A stretch of 64,000 nt of DNA from Plantago major (Eukaryota > Streptophyta > Magnoliopsida > Lamiales > Plantaginaceae). The notes under the pieces were generated by a model. It did not search any database, was not told where the DNA came from, and saw only the letters and a program-made list of their open reading frames with translations. Of the stretch, positions 55,608 to 64,000 are shown one piece after another. Position 1 is the first letter of the stretch. Each line of letters starts with the position of its first letter. A program made the position numbers and the translations under genes. The stretch is from the NCBI GenBank assembly GCA_026545765.1, contig CM048841.1:4783712-4847711 (forward strand), read 5' to 3'.

Positions 55608-57020
55608 ATGGGACTACACATTGTTCTTGTTCCTATGGTAGCTCCTGGTCACATAATCCCCATGCTGGACTTTGCCAAGTTACTGTGTTCTAGAGGTGTT
55701 AAAACAACTTTCATTTCCCCAGTTGCATATGCTGATGCCATAGTCAGAGCCCAAGACTCCGGCCTCGATATCGGGCTCAGCATTATCGATTTCCCACCCA
55801 AAGGTTGCGAACTGCCCGAGTTCATGACCACCCCAAACTGGCTTCAACATTTCATCAAGGCACTCACATTACTCCAAGAACCTGTTGAGAAACTAATACA
55901 AGAGATCCGTCCTGATGTTATTGTTTCCGACTCGTTCATGCACTGGACTGTGGACTCTGCTGCCAAATTTGGTATCCCCAGGTTGGTTTTCCACGTTGGT
56001 TATTTACCCATATGTGCTCTTGAGGAATTGAGGGTCCACAAGGCATATGAACGCTCTGATCCCTTTGTGATGTCGAATTTACCCGGTAAGTTCAGTTTTT
56101 CGAAATCACAAGTTCCGCTGTTTGAACTCCAAAAGGAAGATAGGAAGGACGACGTTTTCATCAAGTGGTTGCTGCAAATGGAGATATCAGATATGAAAAG
56201 CTACGGGGCTATTTTCAATAGCTTCTACGAGCTTGAACCTGATTATGCTGATCATTGGCGTAATGGTTTAGGCCGAAAGGGATGGCACGTGGGTCCCTTG
56301 TTCTTATCCAACGACGAAGACGAAGAAGAAAGATCACGCAGAGGTAAGAAATCGGTTGTTGCAGCCCAGGATCAATGTTTGGCCTGGCTAGATTCAAAAG
56401 CTGCTAGTTCGGTTGTTTACGTGTGTTTTGGAAGCACGGTAAACTTCACTCCAGCTCAACAACATGAAACCGCATTAGGGCTGGAGGCTTCAGGACAGGA
56501 TTTCCTTTGGGTAGTCAGGCAAAATGAAGGCGACAAAGAAGAATGGCTTCCTCAAGGGTTTGAAGAGAGGGTGAAAACGAAAGGCCTGATCGTAAGAGGA
56601 TGGGCACCCCAACTTTTGATTCTGGACCATCCAGCCGTGGGGTCATTTGTGACGCATTGTGGATGGAATTCGTCACTCGAGGGATTGTGTTCTGGGGTGC
56701 CTATGGTTGCATGGCCAGTGAACGCGGAGCAATTCTTTAATGAGAAGTTGTTAGTCGATGTTATGAAAATCGGAGTTTCGGTTGGGAGTAACAAGTGGGC
56801 TTTAGTTGAAAGTGAAGGCGTGTCAAGTGATGCTATTGCCGTGGCTGTGAAGAAGATTATGGTCGGAAAAGGCGTCGCGGAGATGAGAAGGCGAGCAAAA
56901 GGTTACAAGGAACTGGCAAGAAAGGCCGTTCAACCTGGTGGTTCATCTTACTGTTGCACCACTGATCTTATAGAGGAGTTGAGTAACTATCCAAAATCCA
57001 ATGTAAAACCTGAAAATTAA
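55608..57020 (+). CDS. Family-1 UDP-glycosyltransferase (UGT73-like)
   Basis: An intact single-exon frame of 470 codons, normal for plant UGTs. The N-terminal acceptor domain opens HIVLVPMVAPGHIIPMLDFA, with the catalytic His at residue 15; an Asp in DVIVSDSFMHW (residue 108) may be its partner. The 44-residue PSPG box, WAPQLLILDHPAVGSF to PVNAEQ, spans residues 332-375 and ends in Gln, which usually favours UDP-glucose. PKGCELPE, WLDSKAASSVVYVCFGS and the overall pattern fit group D / UGT73, whose members glycosylate phenolics, terpenoids or steroids in the cytosol. The acceptor cannot be predicted. Serine in NSSLEG replaces the commoner Thr. Confidence 0.95.
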   Translation: MGLHIVLVPMVAPGHIIPMLDFAKLLCSRGVKTTFISPVAYADAIVRAQDSGLDIGLSIIDFPPKGCELPEFMTTPNWLQHFIKALTLLQEPVEKLIQEIRPDVIVSDSFMHWTVDSAAKFGIPRLVFHVGYLPICALEELRVHKAYERSDPFVMSNLPGKFSFSKSQVPLFELQKEDRKDDVFIKWLLQMEISDMKSYGAIFNSFYELEPDYADHWRNGLGRKGWHVGPLFLSNDEDEEERSRRGKKSVVAAQDQCLAWLDSKAASSVVYVCFGSTVNFTPAQQHETALGLEASGQDFLWVVRQNEGDKEEWLPQGFEERVKTKGLIVRGWAPQLLILDHPAVGSFVTHCGWNSSLEGLCSGVPMVAWPVNAEQFFNEKLLVDVMKIGVSVGSNKWALVESEGVSSDAIAVAVKKIMVGKGVAEMRRRAKGYKELARKAVQPGGSSYCCTTDLIEELSNYPKSNVKPEN

Positions 57021-57405
57021 GTACTCTACAGTAAGTTGATAGTATTAATTGGTACTGGTACCTGTTTAGCAAATTTATAGAGATTCTTGATTCATTATAC
57101 AAGAGTTATGCAGTCAAATGTTCTTGATCCTGCACAACGATAAATTACATAGTTAATCTAGACTCAAATGTACCTCATTTCATTCCATTTATATTTATAT
57201 CAGTATAATATTTCATTTCGTTTCAGGCAAATTTTGAAGAGAAAAAATCAATATAACATATTTTATTTCAAACAATGCATATTTAGCAGCGATGAATCAA
57301 CATTGTTTCATACAAAAGTGAACACGAACAATCAGGATATCTGATCGCCTGATCCATTATTGCAGTATTATTTTGATATGCCACCTGCCACCACTTTAAA
57401 TAATA
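57021..57405. other. Downstream of the glycosyltransferase
   Basis: AT-rich 3' flank; no clear poly(A) signal cluster or other gene was assigned. Confidence 0.5.
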
Positions 57406-57655
57406 CTCCCTTCGTTTTTTTTAAAACTTGTTATATTGACTTTGACCGGTCAACTGTCTCCGACTTTGATCGCAAATTACTCTTAAACGATAATAGTAAA
57501 TAATTTAATAAAATCATATAATGAAAATTTAGTAATTAAATTTTTATTATATGATTTTATTTAATTATTTACTATTATAGTTAAAGTAATTTGTCAAATC
57601 GAGAATAATTAACCATGAAATAAGAAATGACAAGTTTTAAAAGGAACGGAGGGAG
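57406..57655. mobile_element. Stowaway MITE 3
   Basis: 250 bp. CTCCCTTCG at the left mirrors CGGAGGGAG at the right, with TA at 57404-57405 and 57656-57657. Arms carry GACTTTGACCGGTCAACTGT and a central (ATAATAAA)-type palindrome. The half-element at 14658-14734 is from the same family. Confidence 0.9.
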
Positions 57656-57695
57656 TACCCTAGAAAGAAACCAATTAACACACATGCATTCTTAT

Positions 57696-57923
57696 TGTTG
57701 GTATTGCACCCTGATACTTTCTTCTTGGCACTTGCCTGCTTGTTCTTACTACTCTGTAATAGATTGTAAATATTAGTTTACTATATTTAGGAATCTAGAA
57801 TTAAAGTTATAGTTGAATTAGACTAACCTAGTTAGATTATACTTAGTATAGAACTCTCTATGTTGTAGCATGTATTTATACTAAATTGTGGTTAATGAAA
57901 TATTCACGGAAAACATTCTTTCA
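57696..57923 (+). repeat. 5' LTR of the second copia element
   Basis: TG start after the Stowaway, CA end directly before TGGTATCAAG. Without the 3' copy the left boundary is inferred from the TGTTGG motif. Confidence 0.65.
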
Positions 57924-58208
57924 TGGTATCAAGTTTGGTTCTCCACAAACCACGCTAATCCATCTTCTTCTCCGCTGCCATCGATCTCGCCCCTCCATCC
58001 GGCGATTTCCTTCTTCGATCTGCTTCCACAAGCGATCGTCCTCCTGCGGTTTACTTCCTGCAAAACGCCCTCCATATTCGACTTTGAGCTTCCTCCCAAA
58101 TCGATATATATATAAAGCTTGGTTTGCCTCACACAATCTATAGCTTCATACATTCGATTAGAGCCTCACGCCAAATCGAACATAAAGCCTTCTTCCTGAT
58201 TATCGACC

Positions 58209-58958
58209 ATGTCTGATTCGGAAAAAGCAACTTCTTCCTCCTCCAAACCGGCATTTCACTCCGCACTCGCCGTCTCCAACATCAGGAATCATGTTTCTGT
58301 CATCCTGGAATTGGAGAATTCCCAATATGCGATGTGGGTTGAGTTGTTTAAAATAAATGCTCGCGCACACCAGGTTCTGCACCATATCATCGCTCCCCGC
58401 CCCGAAGGATCGAGTTGAGCTTGACCGCTTCCTAAAACAGATGTGGACACAGGACTTTGGTCAACCATTGATGCTACTGTTCTTCAATGGATTTATTCAA
58501 CAATCTCACATGATTTGTTGTGCACTATTCTTGAACCGGATGCTACAGCTATGGAAGCTTGGAATCGTCTCAAAGATATTTTCCAGGATCATGAAACTTC
58601 ACGGGCTGTTCTTCTTGAGCAAGAATTTTCGTCTACGCGTCTCGAGGATTTTCCTAATGTTTTTGCTTATTGTCAACGCCTCAAAAGTCTTGCTGATCAA
58701 TTGAAGAATGTTGGTGCTTCTGTTGCTGACACGAGATTGGTTTTGCAACTCGTATCGGGTCTTTCTGATGCGTATAAAGGCGTGGGAACACAAATCCGTC
58801 ATACCAAGCCTGTTCCTTCCTTCTCAGAAGCTCCTTCTTCTTTATGTCTTGAGGAACGGGAATTAGGTGTTATGGGATCTCAGCACTCTAATTCGGCTAT
58901 GGTTTCTAGTAATCGATTGGTTCCATCCGATAATGTGAATGTAGGAAATAAGCCTTAG
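58209..58958 (+). pseudogene. Gag of the second copia element
   Basis: Starts MSDSEKATSSSSKPAF, with AVSNIRNHVSVILELENSQY typical of copia gag. Two stops at about 58416-58430 break it; the same frame resumes with STIDATVLQWIYSTISHDLL and AMEAWNRLKDIFQDHETSRA (UBN2-type capsid), then LVLQLVSGLSDAYKGVGTQI. It ends before any zinc knuckle. Confidence 0.85.
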
Positions 58959-59229
58959 AAACAAGCGCACGCAATGACGGCACGCCCAGCCATATGGCAC
59001 GCAAAGAACACGCTTCAGACGCATCGCAGCAGTGCGCGCCAGAAGACTACAGCACCAAGAGATATGGCGGCTGGGTGCCAATGGCACCACCGCCTCGCCT
59101 TATCCTACGGCACATCGACACCGCCAGCACACAAGAAGTCGGTGCCATGGGCACAACCGTGATAACTCGCTTATGACGCCATAAGCATATATAACCGCGC
59201 CATATGCTCCGACGGATATTTCCTCTGCG
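58959..59229 (+). other. GC-rich gag-protease spacer
   Basis: About 270 bp, clearly richer in GC and CpG than the rest of the element. In related elements a Gly/Arg-rich gag tail lies here. No frame through it is open in the gag register. Confidence 0.5.
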
Positions 59230-60169
59230 ATGCACACCATGACATTGAATCCGGATCCAACCTGGTATATGGATTCGGGTGCTACATCTCACATGTCCTC
59301 ATCAAACGGTACTCTCTCGTCTTATTCTAATTTGAGCAATCATCATAATATAATTGTGGGCAATGGTCAATATATTCCTATTCGTGGTCATGGCCATACT
59401 ACTTTACCTTCCCCTCACCCACCGTTATCCTTACAGAATGTTTTGCATGCTCCTAAACTCATTAAAAATCTTATATCTGTGCGCAAATTTACTACGGATA
59501 ATTCTGTGTCTGTTGAGTTTGATCCATATGGGTTTTATGTGAAGGATTTCAAGACGGGGAGGGCAATCATGAGATGTAATAGTCTTGGGGACCTTTATCC
59601 AATCCACACCTCACATATACCGACCATTCCATCCGCTTTTGCAGCCCTTTCTTCTGCTACTTGGCATGCTCGTTTAGGACATCCGGGACAGTCTGTTTTT
59701 AATTCTCTTAGGGTAGACAAAGATATTGTTCGTGCTAAACCACATACTTTCAGTATTTGTCGTTCTTGCATTTATGGTAAACAGATTAAGTTACCATTCG
59801 ATTCTTCTTTGTCTCAAACCCTGTTTCCTTTTGATATTATTCATAGTGATTTATGGACATCTCATGTTTTGAGTTCATTGGGTCATCGTTATTATATTCT
59901 GTTTCTAGATATTTACTCGATTTTTTTATGGACCTTTCCCCTTGCAAAGAAATCTGATGCGTTTGACAAATTCTTGTTATTGCGCAATCATATTCAAACA
60001 CAATTCCAGTCATCTATCAAAACCCTCCAATGTGATAATGGGGGAGAATATGATAACTCTCGATTCCATGCCTACTGTCAAACAAATGGTATGTCTTTTC
60101 ATTTTTCTTGCCCTCACACTTCTTCACAAAATGGCAAAGCAGAACGTAAAATTCGCACTATCAATAATA
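59230..60169 (+). pseudogene. Protease-integrase of the second copia element, truncated
   Basis: Protease active site WYMDSGATSHMS (about 59260), then NVLHAPKLIKNLISVRKFT, zinc-binding HARLGHPG ... CRSCIYGK, and the integrase core with Asp in IIHSDLW, Asp in LQCDNGGEYD and Glu in SSQNGKAERKIR. Right after RTINN the frame runs into MULE terminal sequence. The coding part that survives has no internal stop. Confidence 0.9.
60161..60169. repeat. Likely left target duplication of the MULE
   Basis: TCAATAATA, the 9 bp before the MULE terminus. The partner copy would be beyond the window end, so this is only a prediction. Confidence 0.45.
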
Positions 60170-60255
60170 GGGGATTGTTAAACGCAACACGTTTTTGGCT
60201 AAACGCAACACAAATATTTTGTAAGTTGATAGAAATGCCCTTAGCTAAAAAATAA

Positions 60256-61257
60256 ACTTATGAAATACGAAAAAAATTAAAAAACTCGTATATGCAAACA
60301 CGAAAACATTATGCGAACATGTACGGACACTAAATAACAACAGTAAACACAAATCGAAAAAAATTTCGAATTTTTTTTTTTTCGAAAAATATTTCGGTTA
60401 TAAAAATATTTACAAAAATCTTGAAATAATTTCGAAAAAAAATTTAAAAAAAAAAGGAAACTGATGAACTCGCCGGTTTTAAAACCGGCCAGTTCATAAT
60501 CTGGGCTTTTTATTTATTTTTTTTTTTACAAATTGAGGGAAGTAATTTGGAAATTTAAAAAAAAAAATTTTAAAAAAAGGAAATCGGAAGTGGCCGGTTT
60601 TAAAACCGGCCAAATTAAAAAACCGGCCAAATCATGATTTGGCCGGTTTTAAAAAACCGGCCACTTGGTGATTTGGCTGGTTTTAAAACCCGGTTTTTTA
60701 AAACCGGCCAATACTGATTCCCCCTCCCCCCTTTTTTTTTCTCGTTTTGCATTTTTTATTACATGTTTGTTTAATAACACTACTATACATAAGCTTTAAC
60801 GAGGTCGAGTAAGACTTGTCTCGATAATGACCAATTGACATCGGTAGAATCCGTTAAAAATTTCAAATTTACATGTATTACTTAATCACGAGCTACTCTA
60901 AACAAATGAGCCGTTACATGTATTACAACTCAAGTCGAGCTCGAAAAATGTTATAGTCGACTTGTAAAAAGTCACTAGTAATTAAAGGGGGAAAAACAAT
61001 AGAACACTTAAATGCAAATGATGTGACTCTGACTAGGTGAAAAATGCAAGATGAAAGGTGCTGCAAAAAAAAAAACGAAAAGAAAAAGAGAAAAGCATGT
61101 ACAGGGAAAGAAAGAAAGTGATTTGTTTACACTGTGGGAGTTTTTACATAAACATAGAAGAGAAAGAAAGCAAAATTACAAAGAGAAAGCAGATGGGGCG
61201 TGGCCTACTTTTGTTTTATCTCTCCGACAGGAATCTTTGGTTTTTTTGGTTAATTGA
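60256..61257. other. MULE 3' noncoding zone
   Basis: Between the MULE terminus and the end of its transposase gene. It contains long A/T tracts, the CCGGTTTTAAAACCGG repeats (listed separately) and A-rich DNA at 61040-61180. No gene. Confidence 0.6.
60469..60715. repeat. Cluster of GGCCGGTTTTAAAACCGGCC palindromes
   Basis: At least six imperfect copies of the self-complementary unit GGCCGGTTTTAAAACCGGCC (for example 60473-60494, 60593-60612, 60642-60663, 60679-60713), separated by short AT-rich or ATGATTTGG-type spacers. They can fold back individually and with each other. Lies in the subterminal region of the MULE. Confidence 0.88.
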
Positions 61258-63830
61258 CTACAACGTACACCACTGACGTAGTCGAACGGCATAATGTTGC
61301 TCCCAATGCGTTGTTCTTGCCTCAGTTTGATGCGCCCAGGTTGGCCAGAGTGGTGGAAGTGGACTTTCTCGGCCAACGCACAATCTGATGTAATGGTTAC
61401 CGTTGACAAACGCGATTGTCCACTCTTGATCTACCGGTGGGGGGTCCGGAGAAGCTGAATCCATGTCCGTACGACATTTCAAGGGCAAGTATGTGTAAGA
61501 CCCATGTCTTACATATGAGGAGAATACCCGTTGATACGTCGTAGCTGTTAGCACCCCCATATCTGGTAGTGTAAACCAATAAACGTCTTCGTCTACGCAT
61601 GATCCTGCAAACCAGTTTAGTGCATTCGATATTTCCAGGACCCGGGGTGCCCCCATTTCCGCGATGTACAGATATGCGTTGTCCGTCAACTCCTGAAGAA
61701 GATCTTGCCTGACGCGTGGCCACTCTTCTTGTGCATTGTATTGGAGCTGTGCGATACATCTAAATCCGCAGTTTCCATCCAAACAAACGTCATTCCAACC
61801 TCGAATGTTGCGTAGACCTTGTGCTGGCATCTGATTTTGATATAAGAATGAATTACCAGTACTTATATGCGTGCCTGTATTGTTGGAGGGAGTTTGTTGA
61901 GATTGATCGGCACGTTGATCTTCCCAACTCGACGGGATCCTCCTCCCAGTTGCTCTAGGATTTATGCCAGCTTTCTTCTTGTATCTGATTGGTGGCTCCT
62001 CCAGGTACGTGTATGACGTGCTCTCATTTTCGTAGTATGACCTGAGTTCCTCTTCCGTGGCAGACTCCCTACGGTCCCTTGCCCAATCATCGAACTGGTC
62101 CCGTGCTGTTTGTTGCCTTGTCTGGTACGGTTCTCCCATATGAAGTGTACTCCAAAACTCGTGAATATCTGTGATGGGATTTATGATCCTCCTGCTCACA
62201 CTCTTTTGTTACTGTTCACATGTGCATGCTAGTCCCCAACTGGTACGCAATGCGTGATCGCATTCACCGGCATCAACGGTGGATCTTTCATGGACCATTA
62301 ACTTTATAGCGAGATGTGAAACTGCACCTTCAAGCCTGCGGTATATTCCACGGGTCGGGAGATGTGGATGCTTCTTGTGCAATTTCTCAAACTCAGAGCG
62401 CATGGCATCATAGTGCATTTGAAGCAGGTTATGCAGCTTGGGGAACCCCCGGTTAAACTTCTGATTTGAAGCCCCCAACCATGACTTGTACCTGCCATGC
62501 GACCTTCGACCCTGCAATTACATTGTTGAATGTTAGTGATCAGTCGATAGTAGTACATTACGAAATGAATGTAGTACCAAAATTCAATTACCTGTTGGTC
62601 GTGTCACAACCAAAGTGCAGGATGTCCTTCGTCCAAGCGTGTACAAATCGAACGTGGTATGGGTCCAACCATGTTTTACGCAAGTACGCGATGAACTTAG
62701 GTTGACGAACCCAGGCCTTTGACATACGCTCATATTGTTCCGGAGTACTTGCATAAACGATACGTTCCCATCTTGCCTTCGTCGCACGTTCATACTTTTT
62801 GGTACCCAGTAGCCCACTTATATACCTCGTGACATCCTTACATATATGCCTCCGGCACAGTATGTGTGCTGATTCTGGAAATACTTCCTCTATGGCACGC
62901 ATTGCAGCTAGCTCTCTGTCCGTAACAAATACCCCCGGTAAAACACCACATTCTATGCACAATGCCCGCAACCGTGTAAGCCCCCCAGTGATAACTTGAC
63001 GTCTTCTCGTCCAGGATGAAAATAAAAGCGATGTGGTAGTTTTGCCCAGTCGGTAAAAAGCCAATCACTTCGACCAATGGCATGTCGTACATATTTGTCT
63101 TGTACGTGGCATCCATGAGGACAACTTGAGGGAACAAATGTAGCATTAACTTCGTGTTAGGATGAGCTAAGAAAAATCCAGCAATTACGTCAGTTCCCGG
63201 ATGTTTGACTGCAGAATATATGTAGCTATGTTGTTGCAGCAAATGGATAAAATATTCCATTGGCTCCATTTCACCCATCTCCTGCCGTTGAGCTTTCTGG
63301 TCAGCATTGTATACGTGTCGTAACCCACTGCAGTTGAGTGGGAATTCATGTACGAGTTGAACAAGCATTTCTTTAGGTGTCATTCCGGAACGCAACATCT
63401 GCACTACTCGCACGCGCTCTTCATCAGTCAACTTCGCTGTGGAAGTGTGCCAATGGGGGTATTTCCCGAGGGGGTGGTTGTGTCTTTCGTGATTCTTCTG
63501 CACAACAACTCTCCACTCGCCCGGTAACTTCTCCACGATCTTCACCTGAAATGGGCAAGAAAACTTTTTAGTACCGGTTGAGTTTCTGGAATTTGCCTCC
63601 GGGTTTATTGTCGTCGTGACCCTATGTGCACCAGCACGCTCACTTGCCATGTACACGTGTTTCGGTCGAGAATGTGAGATCGCAAAAAACATATTTTCTT
63701 CTCGGCCAGTAACACGTGTCCATGCTATTGCCCTTTCTCGAGTATCGAAAATCTGATTGTTGATGAAAATGTTCGTGCAGTCTGGAAATTCATTAGACGC
63801 ATAATCAGACGAATCGCTTGATTGGCTCAT
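61258..63830 (-). pseudogene. MULE transposase with C-terminal OTU-type protease domain
   Basis: It starts MSQSSDSSDYASNEFPDC (63830). N-terminal FAR1/WRKY-like region: CPFQVKIVEKLPGEW, HERHNHPLGKY. Transposase: Asp in VVLMDATYKTNMYDMP, GFLPTGQNYHIAF, then (after a frameshift at a C6 run, 62981-62986) Asp in VFVTDRELAAMRAIEEVFP, HILCRRHI and, just past an 80-bp intron (62512-62591), Glu in RVE: the DDE triad. GRYKSWLGAS and a SWIM-like CDHALRTSWGLACTC follow. After one in-frame TAA (about 62206), the same frame encodes IHEFWSTL, then an OTU-type fold: WNDVCLDGNCGFRCIAQLQY (Asp, Cys) and FVNGNHYIRL (His). The frameshift and stop inactivate this copy, unless they are sequence errors. Confidence 0.88.
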
Positions 63831-64000
63831 ATTATATGTATGGGATTAGTATTTCAAGTGGTAGGGTATGGAGTGTCTATTTTAAGTGTTAGGGTACTTC
63901 GTGTTTGCGTATTTGAAGATGGAGTGTGTTGGAAGTATGGAGGAGTATGGAGGAGTAGTGACCTCCCTCCCTCCCTCCTTATATAGAAGTGCTGGTGTGG
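63831..64000 (-). promoter_or_regulatory. MULE transposase promoter region
   Basis: On the minus strand, TATATAAG (63978-63985) precedes a (GGGA)n stretch (CCCTCCCTCC on plus, about 63962-63978) and a 150-bp leader to the ATG at 63830. Confidence 0.65.

Larger units (their letters stand above)
57696..60169 (+). mobile_element. Second Ty1/copia element, cut by a MULE
   Basis: LTR 57696-57923 (TGTTGG...TTCA, 228 bp), primer-binding site from 57924 (TGGTATCAAG, initiator tRNA-Met type), gag and protease-integrase. The integrase ends abruptly at 60169, where the MULE begins. The reverse transcriptase, RNase H and 3' LTR would lie past the MULE, outside the window. The short LTR and TGGTATC primer site fit common plant copia lineages. 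Confidence 0.85.
60170..64000 (-). mobile_element. MULE with transposase, right end outside window
   Basis: The terminus GGGGATTGTTAAACGCAACA abuts the copia integrase. The element then has a noncoding zone with palindromic repeats (60460-60720), a minus-strand transposase-OTU gene (61258-63830) and its promoter. The second terminal repeat is not in the window. Confidence 0.85.

Noticed and set aside
57886..58143. Four overlapping short frames before the copia gag
   Set aside because: They fall in the primer-binding site and leader of the element and have no gag motifs.
61051..61276. Basic Lys/Arg-rich plus-strand frames
   Set aside because: A-rich MULE 3' noncoding DNA; no conserved feature.
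1..64000. tRNA, rRNA or snRNA genes
   Set aside because: I looked for cloverleaf-type boxes and known conserved blocks by eye and saw none beyond primer-binding sites. A covariance-model scan would be needed to exclude them.

Overview
This is nuclear DNA from a eudicot plant. It has AT-rich intergenic sequence, GT-AG introns, a plant F-box gene, a family-1 glycosyltransferase, a NEMP/DUF2215 nuclear-envelope gene, and a dense pile of plant transposons: Ty1/copia including a Sirevirus-like element, L1 LINEs, CACTA, MULE, hAT, Harbinger-like and Stowaway. I cannot name the species. Genes are few, and only the F-box gene and the glycosyltransferase have uninterrupted frames.

Layout. 1-3824: Ty1/copia element cut by the window start, with the reverse transcriptase deleted. 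3825-10803: AT-rich intergenic DNA holding a Harbinger-like relic and a 1.4-kb non-autonomous MULE (8418-9841) with long inverted ends and a perfect 9-bp target duplication. 10804-14657: minus-strand LINE with an RNase H tail, followed by half a Stowaway MITE. 14735-21272: decayed minus-strand CACTA transposon containing an hAT-type MITE. 21409-24556: gene relics (LysM receptor kinase, kinase-like fragment, two small exons). 25170-27337: 3' exons of a NEMP-like gene, plus strand. 27475-28640: second Harbinger-like relic. 28838-29938: F-box gene, minus. 29990-30352 and 46714-49829: one LINE split by a 16.4-kb Sirevirus-like element (30353-46708), which itself carries a 1.1-kb CACTA element (33300-34378). 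50157-51665: 5' exons of the NEMP-like gene, minus. 51757-55051: MITEs. 55608-57020: UDP-glycosyltransferase, plus. 57696-60169: second copia element, interrupted by an autonomous-type MULE (60170 to beyond the window end) whose transposase carries a C-terminal OTU-type protease domain.

The main observation is that the two halves of the NEMP-like gene lie 25 kb apart on opposite strands. The break is inside one exon, and both ends share the 10-bp sequence GGTTAAATTG. Flipping about 25170-50166 would make the exon continuous with a sensible reading frame. Either a real inversion, perhaps linked to the LINE whose 5' side meets the break, or a mis-oriented assembly segment explains this. Target duplications give a nesting order: LINE, then the Sirevirus-like element inside it, then the small CACTA inside that; hAT MITE inside CACTA; MULE inside copia.
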